Assembly (NCBI GenBank): GCA_958431945.1
Contig: CAUASQ010000003.1
Coordinates: forward strand, 1 to 30,390
Source of the DNA: an uncultured Collinsella sp.
Lineage (GTDB): Bacteria > Actinomycetota > Coriobacteriia > Coriobacteriales > Coriobacteriaceae
Length of the DNA: 30,390 nt
Direction of reading: 5' to 3'
How positions within the stretch are numbered: position 1 is the stretch's first letter; every line of letters starts with the position of its first letter. A program made the translations under genes and the position numbers. Of this stretch, positions 23,222 through 30,390 are shown one piece after another. The notes beneath the pieces were generated by a model. The model did no database searches. It saw only the letters and a list, made by a program, of their open reading frames with translations, and was not told the origin of the DNA.

Positions 23222-24292
23222 CTATCGACAAACCAAATGGATCTTGCTGGCATCAAAATGCATGCGCAGCGTCTCGCCTTCTTGCGGCAGCTCGTCGACA
23301 GGCATGCCCACTTTGTTGACCTTCCACTGCAGGCGCGTCGGCGCATCGGCACGCGGCGCGTCCAGCAGCACCAGGCGCTCAAAACGCGAATCGCTCACGC
23401 GGGCCACGTGCAGGTCATAGCTGTTGCGACCCCGCTCGGCACGGTTGTCCACATGGAAGTAGCTCGCACGAATACCCAGGTACGCCACGTTATCGGGAAC
23501 CTCACGGCCCACGTTGAAGGTCATGCCCCAGTCCAGGGCCTCAACTTCCTGAAGCCCGATCTTGCGCGCGCGGCTCGTATTCTTGCAGCCCGTCAGGCGC
23601 AGCGCAGCCAAGGTTTGCGGCCGGTGGATCACGTCCTCGACGGAGCCGATCTCCTCCACATGCCCGTTATGCATCACGCAAATGCGCTCGCACAGGCGGC
23701 ATGCCTCGTCAATATCGTGGCTCACGTAGAGCACGGTACGGTTACAGACGTCGAACAGGTCGAGCATGTTCTGCTCAAGCGCGCTCTTGAGATACGCGTC
23801 GAGCGCGCTCATGGGCTCGTCGAACATAAAAATGCCCGGGTGTGCCGCCACCATGCGAGCAAGCGCCACACGCTGCTGCTGGCCGCCCGAGAGACGCGCG
23901 GGATAGCGGTCGGCAAAATCGGCCAGTCCAAAGATACCCAGGTAGCGCTCGGCAAGTTGTCTGCGCGCCGCGGCGTCGCCTGCACCCTCAACGCCGGCAC
24001 ATACGTTATCGGCCACCGTCATGTTTGGAAACAGCTGATAGCTTTGAAACATCAGGGCGCATTTTCGCTCCTGGGGCGAAAGGTTGATGCCCGTCGCAGA
24101 GTCAAAAAAGGTCACGCCGTTGACGACGATCTTGCCCTCGTCGGGCGTCTCCACGCCGGCAATACAGCGCAAGGTGCAGCTCTTGCCGCATCCGGAGGCG
24201 CCGAGCAGCGCCACACGCTCCTCGCCGGCATCGAGCTGCATGTCGAGCATAAACCCGGGATAGCGCTTTTTGATATCCAGGACAAGCGACAT
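23222..24292 (-). CDS. modC: Molybdate ABC transporter ATPase ModC
   Basis: 356 residues. Walker A GASGCGKS (31-38), Q loop FQSYQLFPN, signature LSGGQQQRVALAR (134-146), Walker B IFMFDEP (154-160) and the switch His in YVSHDIDEA. The C-terminal ~120 residues form a MOP/TOBE-like regulatory domain (CKNTSRARKIG..., GIRASYFHV) that in ModC binds oxyanion. It powers molybdate or tungstate import and lies 3 bases after modB. Mo specificity is supported by the neighbouring moeA, mogA and fdhF. ATG at 24292 after GGGAGGTCG. Confidence 0.93.
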   Translation of the reverse strand: MSLVLDIKKRYPGFMLDMQLDAGEERVALLGASGCGKSCTLRCIAGVETPDEGKIVVNGVTFFDSATGINLSPQERKCALMFQSYQLFPNMTVADNVCAGVEGAGDAAARRQLAERYLGIFGLADFADRYPARLSGGQQQRVALARMVAAHPGIFMFDEPMSALDAYLKSALEQNMLDLFDVCNRTVLYVSHDIDEACRLCERICVMHNGHVEEIGSVEDVIHRPQTLAALRLTGCKNTSRARKIGLQEVEALDWGMTFNVGREVPDNVAYLGIRASYFHVDNRAERGRNSYDLHVARVSDSRFERLVLLDAPRADAPTRLQWKVNKVGMPVDELPQEGETLRMHFDASKIHLVCR

Positions 24293-24295
24293 GGT

Positions 24296-25738
24296 CTATC
24301 GACCTCCCTTCGAGACGGCGTCATCGCGCATAAGTTCGGCCAGCGCCTCGCGATCGATACGCAGCGCATCGCCGCCCACTGGGTCGAGCGAATCGATCTG
24401 GCTACCCAGCTGCTTGGCCTGTTTGCGCCCTGCACGGGAGAGACCACGCTCGCGATACTTTTGCGAATGCGCCGTGTACATGTTGATGAACAGGATGACC
24501 AGGAAACTAAACACGATCACAACGACGACCCAAAAGAGGGCCACCGAGGTGTTGCCGCCCATCCACTCAAAGTAGATGGCGATGGGGATGGTCTGGGTAA
24601 TGCCGGCGTAGTTGCCCGCAAAGAACAGGGTGCAGCCAAACTCGCCCATGGCACGCGCGAAGGCAAGCACCGCGCCGGCGGCAATCGAGGGCCAGCCAAG
24701 CGGCATCATAAGCTTGGTAAAGATGCGGCGCTCGGACCATCCCAGGGTTCGCGCGGCATCGAGCATCTGCGTGTCAAGGCTCTCAAAGGCTCCGAGCGCC
24801 GTGCGGTAGACCAGCGGAAACGACACAACGACGGCCGAAATGACCGCCGCGGGCCAGGTAAAGACGATCGAGATGCCGTGCGCGATGAGCCACTGGCCCA
24901 CCCCGGTCGAGCGGCCAAACAGCATGAGGAGCAGAAAGCCGCAGACCGTGGGCGGCAGCACCATAGGAATCGTAAAGACTGAATCGAGCAGGCCCTTGAT
25001 GCGACTCGAGGTACCCATAGTCTTCCACGCGGCAAACAGGCCCAGTGCAAAGGCAATCACCAGGGCAAGGCCACTCGTTTTAATGGACACCCAAAACGGG
25101 CGGTAGTCGATGCCGCCTAAAAAGGAGGCCAGAGAGGTCAAGGGCCCCTGCTCATCCCGCAATACGACAGACGATGCTTCTACCATTTGAGCGCTATCAA
25201 GCCAACGCGCGCCGCCCTTGGCATCACCCGAGGCCGATGCAATCACCACATAGCGGTCCCCATCCGCACCACGCACATCAAAGCCATAGCTATACCCGCC
25301 GGCATCAAACGTTGTTTCCTCCGTGACATACCAGGGAAGATCAACGTCCCCTAGCTGCGCACCTCCCATGGAGTTTACGCTGTCGAGCTCACAGACGAGG
25401 GCCTTGAGACCCGATACGCACTCGTTGTCCTGCGGATCCAATCCATACTTCTCGGCCGCCTTGGGCGATATCCACACCACAACGCGATCGGCAGCAGGCG
25501 CCACTACAAGGTCCACGTCCTCGTCAACGGGAAACCGGTAGCCCTCAGGCTGGCCCTCCATAGCACGAGCGGTCCCCTTGGCCAACCGCTCAAAACCCTC
25601 GATCCCATAGGAAAGCCCATGAGCGGTCGCAACAACCTGGGCCCCGTCCTCAGCGACCCCAGCAAACGCAAATTCCGGCACCCAGCAAAGCGCGAAGGTC
25701 AAAGCACAGGCGACAAGCATGCGGAATCTATTAAGCAC
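24296..25738 (-). CDS. modB: Molybdate ABC permease ModB with an extra N-terminal extracytoplasmic domain
   Basis: 480 residues, about twice the usual ~225. Residues 1-26 look like a signal or anchor (MLNRFRMLVACALTFALCWVPEFAFA). Residues ~27-210 are hydrophilic and unlike any domain I recognise. From ~215 the normal ModB core follows, with the EAA loop DAARTLGWSERRIFTKLMMPLGWPS that docks ModC. A ~55-residue charged tail ends the protein. I chose GTG at 25738, with GGAG 6 bases upstream; an ORF extension further upstream has no ribosome site. modA stops 68 bases before it and modC starts 3 bases after it. Confidence 0.88.
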   Translation of the reverse strand: MLNRFRMLVACALTFALCWVPEFAFAGVAEDGAQVVATAHGLSYGIEGFERLAKGTARAMEGQPEGYRFPVDEDVDLVVAPAADRVVVWISPKAAEKYGLDPQDNECVSGLKALVCELDSVNSMGGAQLGDVDLPWYVTEETTFDAGGYSYGFDVRGADGDRYVVIASASGDAKGGARWLDSAQMVEASSVVLRDEQGPLTSLASFLGGIDYRPFWVSIKTSGLALVIAFALGLFAAWKTMGTSSRIKGLLDSVFTIPMVLPPTVCGFLLLMLFGRSTGVGQWLIAHGISIVFTWPAAVISAVVVSFPLVYRTALGAFESLDTQMLDAARTLGWSERRIFTKLMMPLGWPSIAAGAVLAFARAMGEFGCTLFFAGNYAGITQTIPIAIYFEWMGGNTSVALFWVVVVIVFSFLVILFINMYTAHSQKYRERGLSRAGRKQAKQLGSQIDSLDPVGGDALRIDREALAELMRDDAVSKGGR

Positions 25739-25806
25739 GAAAAGCTCCAAGCGAATACAAGGACGGAGTGAAACACAAAACGATGGAATTATCGCGCCAA
25801 GCCGCA

Positions 25807-26679
25807 CTACTCGGAAAGCTCAAAGCCGTACTTAGCCCAAATCTTCTGAGCCTTCTTGTTGGTCAGACAGAAGTCGATAAAAGCCTTGGCCTCGTCGGCG
25901 TGCTCGGAGCTCTCGGCAACGGCGCCCGGGTACACGATGGGCTTGTGCGAATCCTCGGGGCACACGAAGGCCTCCTCGATGCCGTCATAGCGGAAGATAT
26001 CGGAGCTGTAGACAAAACCGGCCACGCAGTCGCCCGTAGAGACGTAAGACGCAGCGGTGCCGACCTTGTCGGCCAGGGCCACCTTGTCGGCAAGCTCGGG
26101 TGCATACTCGCCGTCGTCGCCCTCGGTGCCGGTGTAGAGACCCACAGAAGCTAAGGTCTGGTTAGCGTACTTGCCGGCGGGGACGGTCTTGGCGTCGCCG
26201 ATGGCGATCTTGCCGTCCAGGTTCACGACGTCGGCGATAGCCTCGATCTTGGTGTCGGAGCCCTCAGCGCGAATGATCACAAGGTCGTTGACGAACATAT
26301 CCTCACGTGTGCCGGCATCGACGAGCTCGGCGGCTTCGGCTTCGTCCATGGTGCCCTTGGAGGCGGTGATGAGCACGTCGACCGTGGCGCCAGCACGCAT
26401 CTGCTCAACGAGGTCGCCAGACGCCTTAAACTGCGTGTCGGCAAACGTGGTGCCGGTCTGGTCGGTGTAGAGCTCTTGGACCTCGGGCAGAGCCTTCTCG
26501 AGCGAGTTAGCGGCAAAGACCTGCAGCTCGACAGCCTTCTTGGAAGATGCCTTAGCAGAGCCGGCATCGGAACCGGTCGACTCAGGCTCCTTGTTTCCGG
26601 AGCAGCCGGCAAGGCCAAGGCCGGCAGCGGCGACAGCGGAGAGTGAGACGAATCCGCGGCGAGAAACCATATCGAACAT
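25807..26679 (-). CDS. modA: Molybdate-binding lipoprotein ModA
   Basis: 290 residues. The N-terminus MFDMVSRRGFVSLSAVAAAGLGLAGC combines a twin-arginine motif (SRRGF) with a lipobox ending at Cys26, so it is probably a lipid-anchored binding protein exported by Tat or Sec. The body, LQVFAANSLEKALPEVQELY, FKASGDLVEQMRAGATVDVLITAS and IAIGDAKTVPAGKYANQTL, is typical ModA, including the Ser residues that hold the oxyanion. ATG at 26679 has AAAGGG 6 bases upstream. First gene of modABC. Confidence 0.94.
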   Translation of the reverse strand: MFDMVSRRGFVSLSAVAAAGLGLAGCSGNKEPESTGSDAGSAKASSKKAVELQVFAANSLEKALPEVQELYTDQTGTTFADTQFKASGDLVEQMRAGATVDVLITASKGTMDEAEAAELVDAGTREDMFVNDLVIIRAEGSDTKIEAIADVVNLDGKIAIGDAKTVPAGKYANQTLASVGLYTGTEGDDGEYAPELADKVALADKVGTAASYVSTGDCVAGFVYSSDIFRYDGIEEAFVCPEDSHKPIVYPGAVAESSEHADEAKAFIDFCLTNKKAQKIWAKYGFELSE

Positions 26680-26739
26680 GTTCAACCCTTTCGTACCTTG
26701 TGCCCGGGCACCCCACCGCGGGCTTTATTCTGTAATTAG

Positions 26740-26791
26740 ATTATACTTCGATGCGAATAAAGATTATGAGAAATTATTCTCGTCTGAGAAT
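26740..26791 (-). promoter_or_regulatory. modA promoter -10 and interlocking GAGAA/TTCTC palindromes
   Basis: A TATAAT on the minus strand at 26745-26740 is the likely -10 for modA, about 60 bases before its start. Upstream lie GAGAA-n4-TTCTC (26768-26781) and ATTCTC-n4-GAGAAT (26776-26791), sharing the middle TTCTC. This is operator-like and at the -35 or just upstream, suitable for a Mo-sensing regulator of the ModE type; the identity is inferred. Confidence 0.5.
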
Positions 26792-26832
26792 ATAGTTTCA
26801 AGCATGCCTACAGAATGCCGTCCCCTTGGGCG

Positions 26833-26870
26833 CAAATAAAAGGCGGAGCAGCCGTTCAGGTCGCTCCGCC
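26833..26870 (-). terminator. Terminator of moeA-mogA
   Basis: GGCGGAGC/GCTCCGCC perfect 8-bp stem (26842-26849, 26863-26870) followed on the minus strand by TTTTATTTG, 13 bases after the mogA stop. It separates moeA-mogA from modABC. Confidence 0.9.
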
Positions 26871-26883
26871 GCAGGTAAACCGC

Positions 26884-27363
26884 TTAGTTGGTATGTCCGC
26901 CGCCCGCTGTCATCTGAGCCGCATGCTCCAGCTGGTCCGCTATGGCCTCCCAGCTTTCGCGGGCCGCTTTCGTAGATCCCGGAAAGTTGATGACAAGCGT
27001 ATACCCACGCTGCATGCACACGGCGCGCGAGAGCATGGCGCGGTGCGTCTTGGTCATGGAGTACGCACGGATCGCCTCGGCAATACCCGGCACATCGCGG
27101 TCGCAGACAGCACGCGTCGCCTCGGGCGTCACATCGCGCACCGAAAGCCCCGTGCCGCCGCAGGTGAGCACGACATTGGCGTGGCACTCATCGGCGGCTT
27201 CCACAATGGCATCACCGATCTCGCTGGCGTCGTCGCGCACGACCACATGTGAGGCGACCGTCCAGCCCTGCGCCTCGATAAGTTCCTCGAGTGCGGCTCC
27301 AGCCTCATCCTGGGCAAGATCGCGCGTATCCGAGCACGTCACAATCGAAATCTTCAGCTCCAT
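26884..27363 (-). CDS. mog: Molybdopterin adenylyltransferase (MogA/MoaB family)
   Basis: 159 residues. Adenylates molybdopterin so MoeA can insert molybdate. ISIVTCSDTRDLAQDEAG at the start, LTCGGTGLSVRDVTPEAT (~66-83) and NFPGSTKAARE near the end are the family's MPT- and Mg-ATP-binding segments. ATG at 27363 has AGGAGG 6 bases upstream; the ORF continuing upstream overlaps moeA and is not used. It lies 10 bases after moeA. MogA and MoaB cannot be fully told apart by eye. Confidence 0.9.
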   Translation of the reverse strand: MELKISIVTCSDTRDLAQDEAGAALEELIEAQGWTVASHVVVRDDASEIGDAIVEAADECHANVVLTCGGTGLSVRDVTPEATRAVCDRDVPGIAEAIRAYSMTKTHRAMLSRAVCMQRGYTLVINFPGSTKAARESWEAIADQLEHAAQMTAGGGHTN

Positions 27364-27373
27364 AGCATTCCTC

Positions 27374-28636
27374 CTATAGCACCGTTCCCTCAGGCAGGTC
27401 GACACGCACGACATCCACGACGTCGCCCGCCTTGAGCTCGCACGGTCCTTCGTCAATACGCAGCAGGCAATTGGCCCGCTGCATAGTTCCAAGCAGCGCC
27501 GAATTCTGCGTCTTAGCCTCGGTCACCAACAACTCACCGGTCTCGGGGTCGCGCAAAACCGTGGCGCGATCGAAGAAGCGGCGATGCTGTCGCTTTTTCA
27601 CGCCGTGCGTGAGCGTCGCCTGCTGCACGGGACGCGCACCCTCGGCAAAGCCGCGCATCTTGCGAATCGCCAGGCGGGCGAGCATCTCAAAGCCCATATA
27701 CGCCGCGGCCGGATTGCCTGAAAGCCCCAGGTAGGGCTTATCCCCGAGCAAGCCAAACGTAATGGCCTTGCCCGGACGCATCGAGATGCGGTCAAACAGC
27801 ACCTCGCCCTCGCGCCGAACGAGCGCCGTCACGAAATCGTAATCGCCCGCCGAGGCGCCACCACTCGTAATGACAAAATCGCACTCCAGCACGGCGCGAT
27901 GCACCAGCTCGGCAATCGCCTGCTCATCATCGGGCGCAATGCCGTAGAACACGGGCTCGGCTCCTGCATCGAGTGCTTCGGCCATCAACGCCGACGAGTT
28001 GGAGTCGCGAATCTGCCCGCGCGCCGGCAGCTCACCTGGCGCGACCAGCTCCGTGCCCAGCGAGATAATGCCCACACGCGGCGCGGCATGCACCTTCACG
28101 CTCGCATACCCGGCGCTCGCCAGCAGGCCGGCGCCTGCCGGGGCCACAACCTCGCCGGCGTGCATCACGGCATCGCCGGCATGCGCTTCCTCAGCAGCCG
28201 AGCGAACGTTCTCCCCCACCTTGGCAGGCGCCGAGAACCTCACGCGCGAACCCTCGTTGCCGTCACCGTCGAGCACATCGACGATCTCGTATTTCACCAC
28301 AGCATCGGCACCTTCGGGTACCGGCGCGCCCGTCATGATGCGGACCGTCTCGCCCGCGCCGATTGTGCCCTCAAACACATGGCCCGCAGCCTCGTGTCCG
28401 ATAACGTCGAGCGTCACCGGCGCCTCGCCAGATGCCTGCACCAAGTCCGCCGAGCGCACGGCATATCCGTCCATAGCGCTGTTGGCAAACGGCGAAATGT
28501 CGATATCGGCCACCGCGTCCTCTGCCAAGGGAAGACCGGCGGCCTGCCACACGGGAATCTCGACAACTTCGGTGCAATTCACGTGCGACAAGACGATCGC
28601 CTGCGCGTCCTCCAACGAAATGAGCTTCTCTGCCAT
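27374..28636 (-). CDS. moeA: Molybdopterin molybdenumtransferase MoeA
   Basis: 420 residues. Inserts molybdate into adenylated molybdopterin, forming the cofactor precursor for FdhF. FANSAMDGYAVRSADL (~47-62), GTELVAPGELPARGQIRDSN, SGGASAGDYDF and GLSGNPAAAYMGFEM are the standard MoeA blocks. ATG at 28636 (MAEKLISLEDAQAI) sits 5 bases after GAGG; an in-frame GTG two codons upstream is part of that site. It forms a two-gene operon with mogA and diverges from the CLC gene. Confidence 0.95.
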   Translation of the reverse strand: MAEKLISLEDAQAIVLSHVNCTEVVEIPVWQAAGLPLAEDAVADIDISPFANSAMDGYAVRSADLVQASGEAPVTLDVIGHEAAGHVFEGTIGAGETVRIMTGAPVPEGADAVVKYEIVDVLDGDGNEGSRVRFSAPAKVGENVRSAAEEAHAGDAVMHAGEVVAPAGAGLLASAGYASVKVHAAPRVGIISLGTELVAPGELPARGQIRDSNSSALMAEALDAGAEPVFYGIAPDDEQAIAELVHRAVLECDFVITSGGASAGDYDFVTALVRREGEVLFDRISMRPGKAITFGLLGDKPYLGLSGNPAAAYMGFEMLARLAIRKMRGFAEGARPVQQATLTHGVKKRQHRRFFDRATVLRDPETGELLVTEAKTQNSALLGTMQRANCLLRIDEGPCELKAGDVVDVVRVDLPEGTVL

Positions 28637-28847
28637 ATACACCTCTAGCGTGCTGCGGCGCGCAACAAAAGCGCCGATTCTTTATGTTTATCTCAGTATA
28701 ATCCCTCGCCGCCTGCTCAAGACCTGGCCCGCGGCCGCGAATACACCTGTCGGTAACGGACGGCGAAACAGAACCGAAACCAACCTGCCGGTTTGTCACG
28801 TTTGGCACGTTCTATAATGCTCGTGTTGCAACCCAAAAGAGGAACGT
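28637..28847. promoter_or_regulatory. Divergent promoter region of moeA and the CLC gene
   Basis: A TATAAT on the plus strand at 28813-28818 lies 30 bases before the CLC start, whose ribosome site is AAGAGG; a matching -35 is poor. On the minus strand TATACT near 28694-28699 may be the moeA -10. A small GC hairpin (GGCGC/GCGCC, about 28657-28673) lies in the moeA leader. No fluoride or molybdenum-cofactor riboswitch fold was recognised. Confidence 0.45.
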
Positions 28848-30269
28848 ATGGCTTTTACCGATAAAACCGAAAGCGCAAACGAGGCGCAGGATCATTCCCA
28901 GCCGCTCGACGACGGCGGCCTTTTCTCCCTTAGCGACGTCATCATGGCAGGCAGGCAACAGCTCACCCGCTCCGAGCATCTCTTGGCTGCCGACACGCGC
29001 CGCAACGCCCGCAACCTACTCGCGAGCGCCAAGTTGCTCGTACTCGTCGTCATCGTCTCGCTCGCCATGGGCGTTGCCGCTTGGGCGTTTTTGGCCTCGC
29101 TGAATATCGCGACCGACTATCGCGAGCACCATGCGTGGATTTACGCGCTGCTTCCCGTTGTGGGCGTTGCCACCGCATGGGTGTACAAAAACCACGGCCT
29201 TGCCGCCAAACGAGGTAACAACCTGGTCATCGACTCCGCTCTGGGCACACGCCTCATCCATATGCGCATGGCCGTCCTCACCTTCGTCTGCTCTACGCTC
29301 ACGCACCTAACGGGCGGATCGGCCGGTCGCGAGGGAGCCGCGGTGCAGATTGGCGGCACCATCGCCAGCAACATCTCGAGCCTCGCCCACCTCAAAAAGC
29401 ATGACCACCACGACCTCATGCTCGCCGGCATCTCGTCGGCCTTTGGCGCCGTATTCGGTTCGCCCCTTGCCGGAGCTTTCTTTGGCATGGAGATGTGCTT
29501 TATCGGAAAGATCGACTACACCGCGGGCATCTACTGCCTGGTCGCCTCGTTTACCGGCTACTTTACGTCGCTTGCCTTGGGAACCGAGTACGAGGCGAAT
29601 GTCATCGCCAGCGTTCCCAACATGACACCACGGACGGTTGTCATCGTTGTTATCAGCGCAATTATCTTCGGCCTGACGGCACGCCTCTTTGCCTGGTCGG
29701 TTCGAACCGTCAAGAGCCTGTACGGTCGCTTTATCACCAATTACCTCGTTCGCGCACTCATAGGCGCACTCGTGGTTTTGGCCGCCTATGCCCTCCTTGA
29801 CGCCTGGAACTACGCCGGCCTTTCCACGTGGCTTTCCGGCGCCGGATTTGCCGGCAACACCACCCTGGCGGACGCAGTCATCAAGTTGGTCGTCACAGCG
29901 CTTACCCTGGGCGCGGGCTTCCAAGGCGGCGAGGTCACGCCCCTGTTTGGCATCGGTGCGGCACTCGGTGGCTGGATCGGTTGCCTTACCGGGCTTGACC
30001 CCAGTTTTCTGGCGGCTCTCGGCATGCTCGGCGTGTTCTGCGCCGGCCTCAACGTGCCCATCACCACCTGCATGATGGCCATCGACCTGTTCCACGGTAC
30101 GGCCGCTGGGTTCTTTGTCATCGTGGCCTTTATCAGCTACCTAACCGGCGGACACCGCGGCGTGTACCCCGCCCAGCGCATCATTTCACCCAAGCGCCGT
30201 TCACTTATTGTGGATGAGGGCGGTACGGTAGCGGATGCTATCGAGCGCCACAACGACCTGATAGAGTAG
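28848..30269 (+). CDS. CLC-family anion/proton antiporter, fluoride-exporter-like
   Basis: 473 residues, membrane protein with a ~60-residue cytoplasmic N-terminal tail. Residues 155-170 (TGGSAGREGAAVQIGG) contain the anion-binding GREG loop with the gating Glu162; GAVFGSPLAGAFFGMEM (200-216) and LGAGFQGGEVTPLFGIGAALGG (354-375) follow. The GREGA/T and GGEVTPLF patterns are those I associate with the CLC-F (fluoride/proton) branch rather than with chloride ClcA, which has GREGP and GxFxP; this subtype is less sure than the family. It would protect the cell from fluoride or balance anions. It stands alone on the plus strand. Confidence 0.85.
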   Translation: MAFTDKTESANEAQDHSQPLDDGGLFSLSDVIMAGRQQLTRSEHLLAADTRRNARNLLASAKLLVLVVIVSLAMGVAAWAFLASLNIATDYREHHAWIYALLPVVGVATAWVYKNHGLAAKRGNNLVIDSALGTRLIHMRMAVLTFVCSTLTHLTGGSAGREGAAVQIGGTIASNISSLAHLKKHDHHDLMLAGISSAFGAVFGSPLAGAFFGMEMCFIGKIDYTAGIYCLVASFTGYFTSLALGTEYEANVIASVPNMTPRTVVIVVISAIIFGLTARLFAWSVRTVKSLYGRFITNYLVRALIGALVVLAAYALLDAWNYAGLSTWLSGAGFAGNTTLADAVIKLVVTALTLGAGFQGGEVTPLFGIGAALGGWIGCLTGLDPSFLAALGMLGVFCAGLNVPITTCMMAIDLFHGTAAGFFVIVAFISYLTGGHRGVYPAQRIISPKRRSLIVDEGGTVADAIERHNDLIE

Positions 30270-30355
30270 ATGTAATAATCGCCGTGCAGCCACATTCGGG
30301 GGCAATTCGACCTGAGCGCGACCGCACTGTTATGCCACACGCCGGGAGTCGCCCC

Positions 30356-30390
30356 ATGCACGCAACTGATTTTGGTCGCACGCTCATCAT
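30356..30390 (+). CDS. Start of a further gene, cut by window end
   Basis: ATG at 30356 with GGGAG 7 bases upstream opens MHATDFGRTLII before the window ends. Eleven codons are too few to name it; the RTLII beginning is compatible with, but no proof of, a diacylglycerol/lipid kinase. Confidence 0.35.
   Translation, partial: MHATDFGRTLI

Noticed and set aside
28640..28847. Fluoride or molybdenum-cofactor riboswitch
   Set aside because: No recognisable conserved core or suitable fold; leaders on both strands are too short.
1..30390. CRISPR array or rRNA
   Set aside because: No regularly spaced direct repeats and no rRNA-like sequence were seen on reading the window.

Overview
The window (about 60% GC by eye) reads as chromosomal DNA of an anaerobic gut actinobacterium of the Coriobacteriia, most like Collinsella. 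That placement is inferred from gene content, codon style and the absence of oxygen-using enzymes; no marker gene here proves it. Most genes lie on the minus strand and converge on one theme: making and feeding a selenium- and molybdenum-dependent formate hydrogenlyase.

Region 1 (1-11578, minus): hydN-like ferredoxin, fdhF with an in-frame TGA selenocysteine codon and SECIS-type hairpin, then hyfA-B-C-D-E-F and most of hyfG. The order is that of the E. coli hyf (FHL-2) operon. hyfG runs off the left edge, so hyfH/hyfI should lie outside the window. Region 2 (11579-13560): a regulatory gap with three copies of a TTGCAGGGG half-site, a RelB/VapC-like toxin-antitoxin pair (plus), a complex inverted-repeat element (about 12789-13227), an inverted copy of a tRNA-Gly 3' end, and tRNA-Gly(TCC) and tRNA-Pro(TGG) behind a recognisable promoter. 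Region 3: brnQ (minus).

Region 4 (14952-23081, minus) is the most interesting part. It looks like one operon: a promoter, a 22-codon leader ORF with a strong ribosome site, two HgdB/double-cubane-type reductase subunits, their ATP-dependent activase, a GT4 glycosyltransferase, selD (itself a selenoprotein, Sec17), yedF, a DUF3343 protein and a NifS-like class V aminotransferase, ending in a clear terminator. It joins an ATP-driven low-potential electron-transfer system and a sugar transferase to selenium activation; I suggest it is a selenium-mobilising or selenometabolite pathway, which is inference.

Region 5 (23174-28636, minus): modABC molybdate importer, whose permease carries an unusual N-terminal extracytoplasmic domain, then a separate moeA-mogA operon for the last steps of molybdenum cofactor synthesis. 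Both end in good terminators. Region 6 (28848-30390, plus): a CLC-family antiporter resembling the fluoride type, and the first codons of a further gene.

Taken together: ModABC imports molybdate; MogA and MoeA insert it into molybdopterin; SelD makes selenophosphate for Sec-tRNA; FdhF uses both Mo and Sec to oxidise formate; HydN/HyfA-type ferredoxins carry the electrons to the membrane-bound Hyf [NiFe] hydrogenase, which makes H2 and may pump ions. selA, selB, selC and hydrogenase maturation genes are not in the window.
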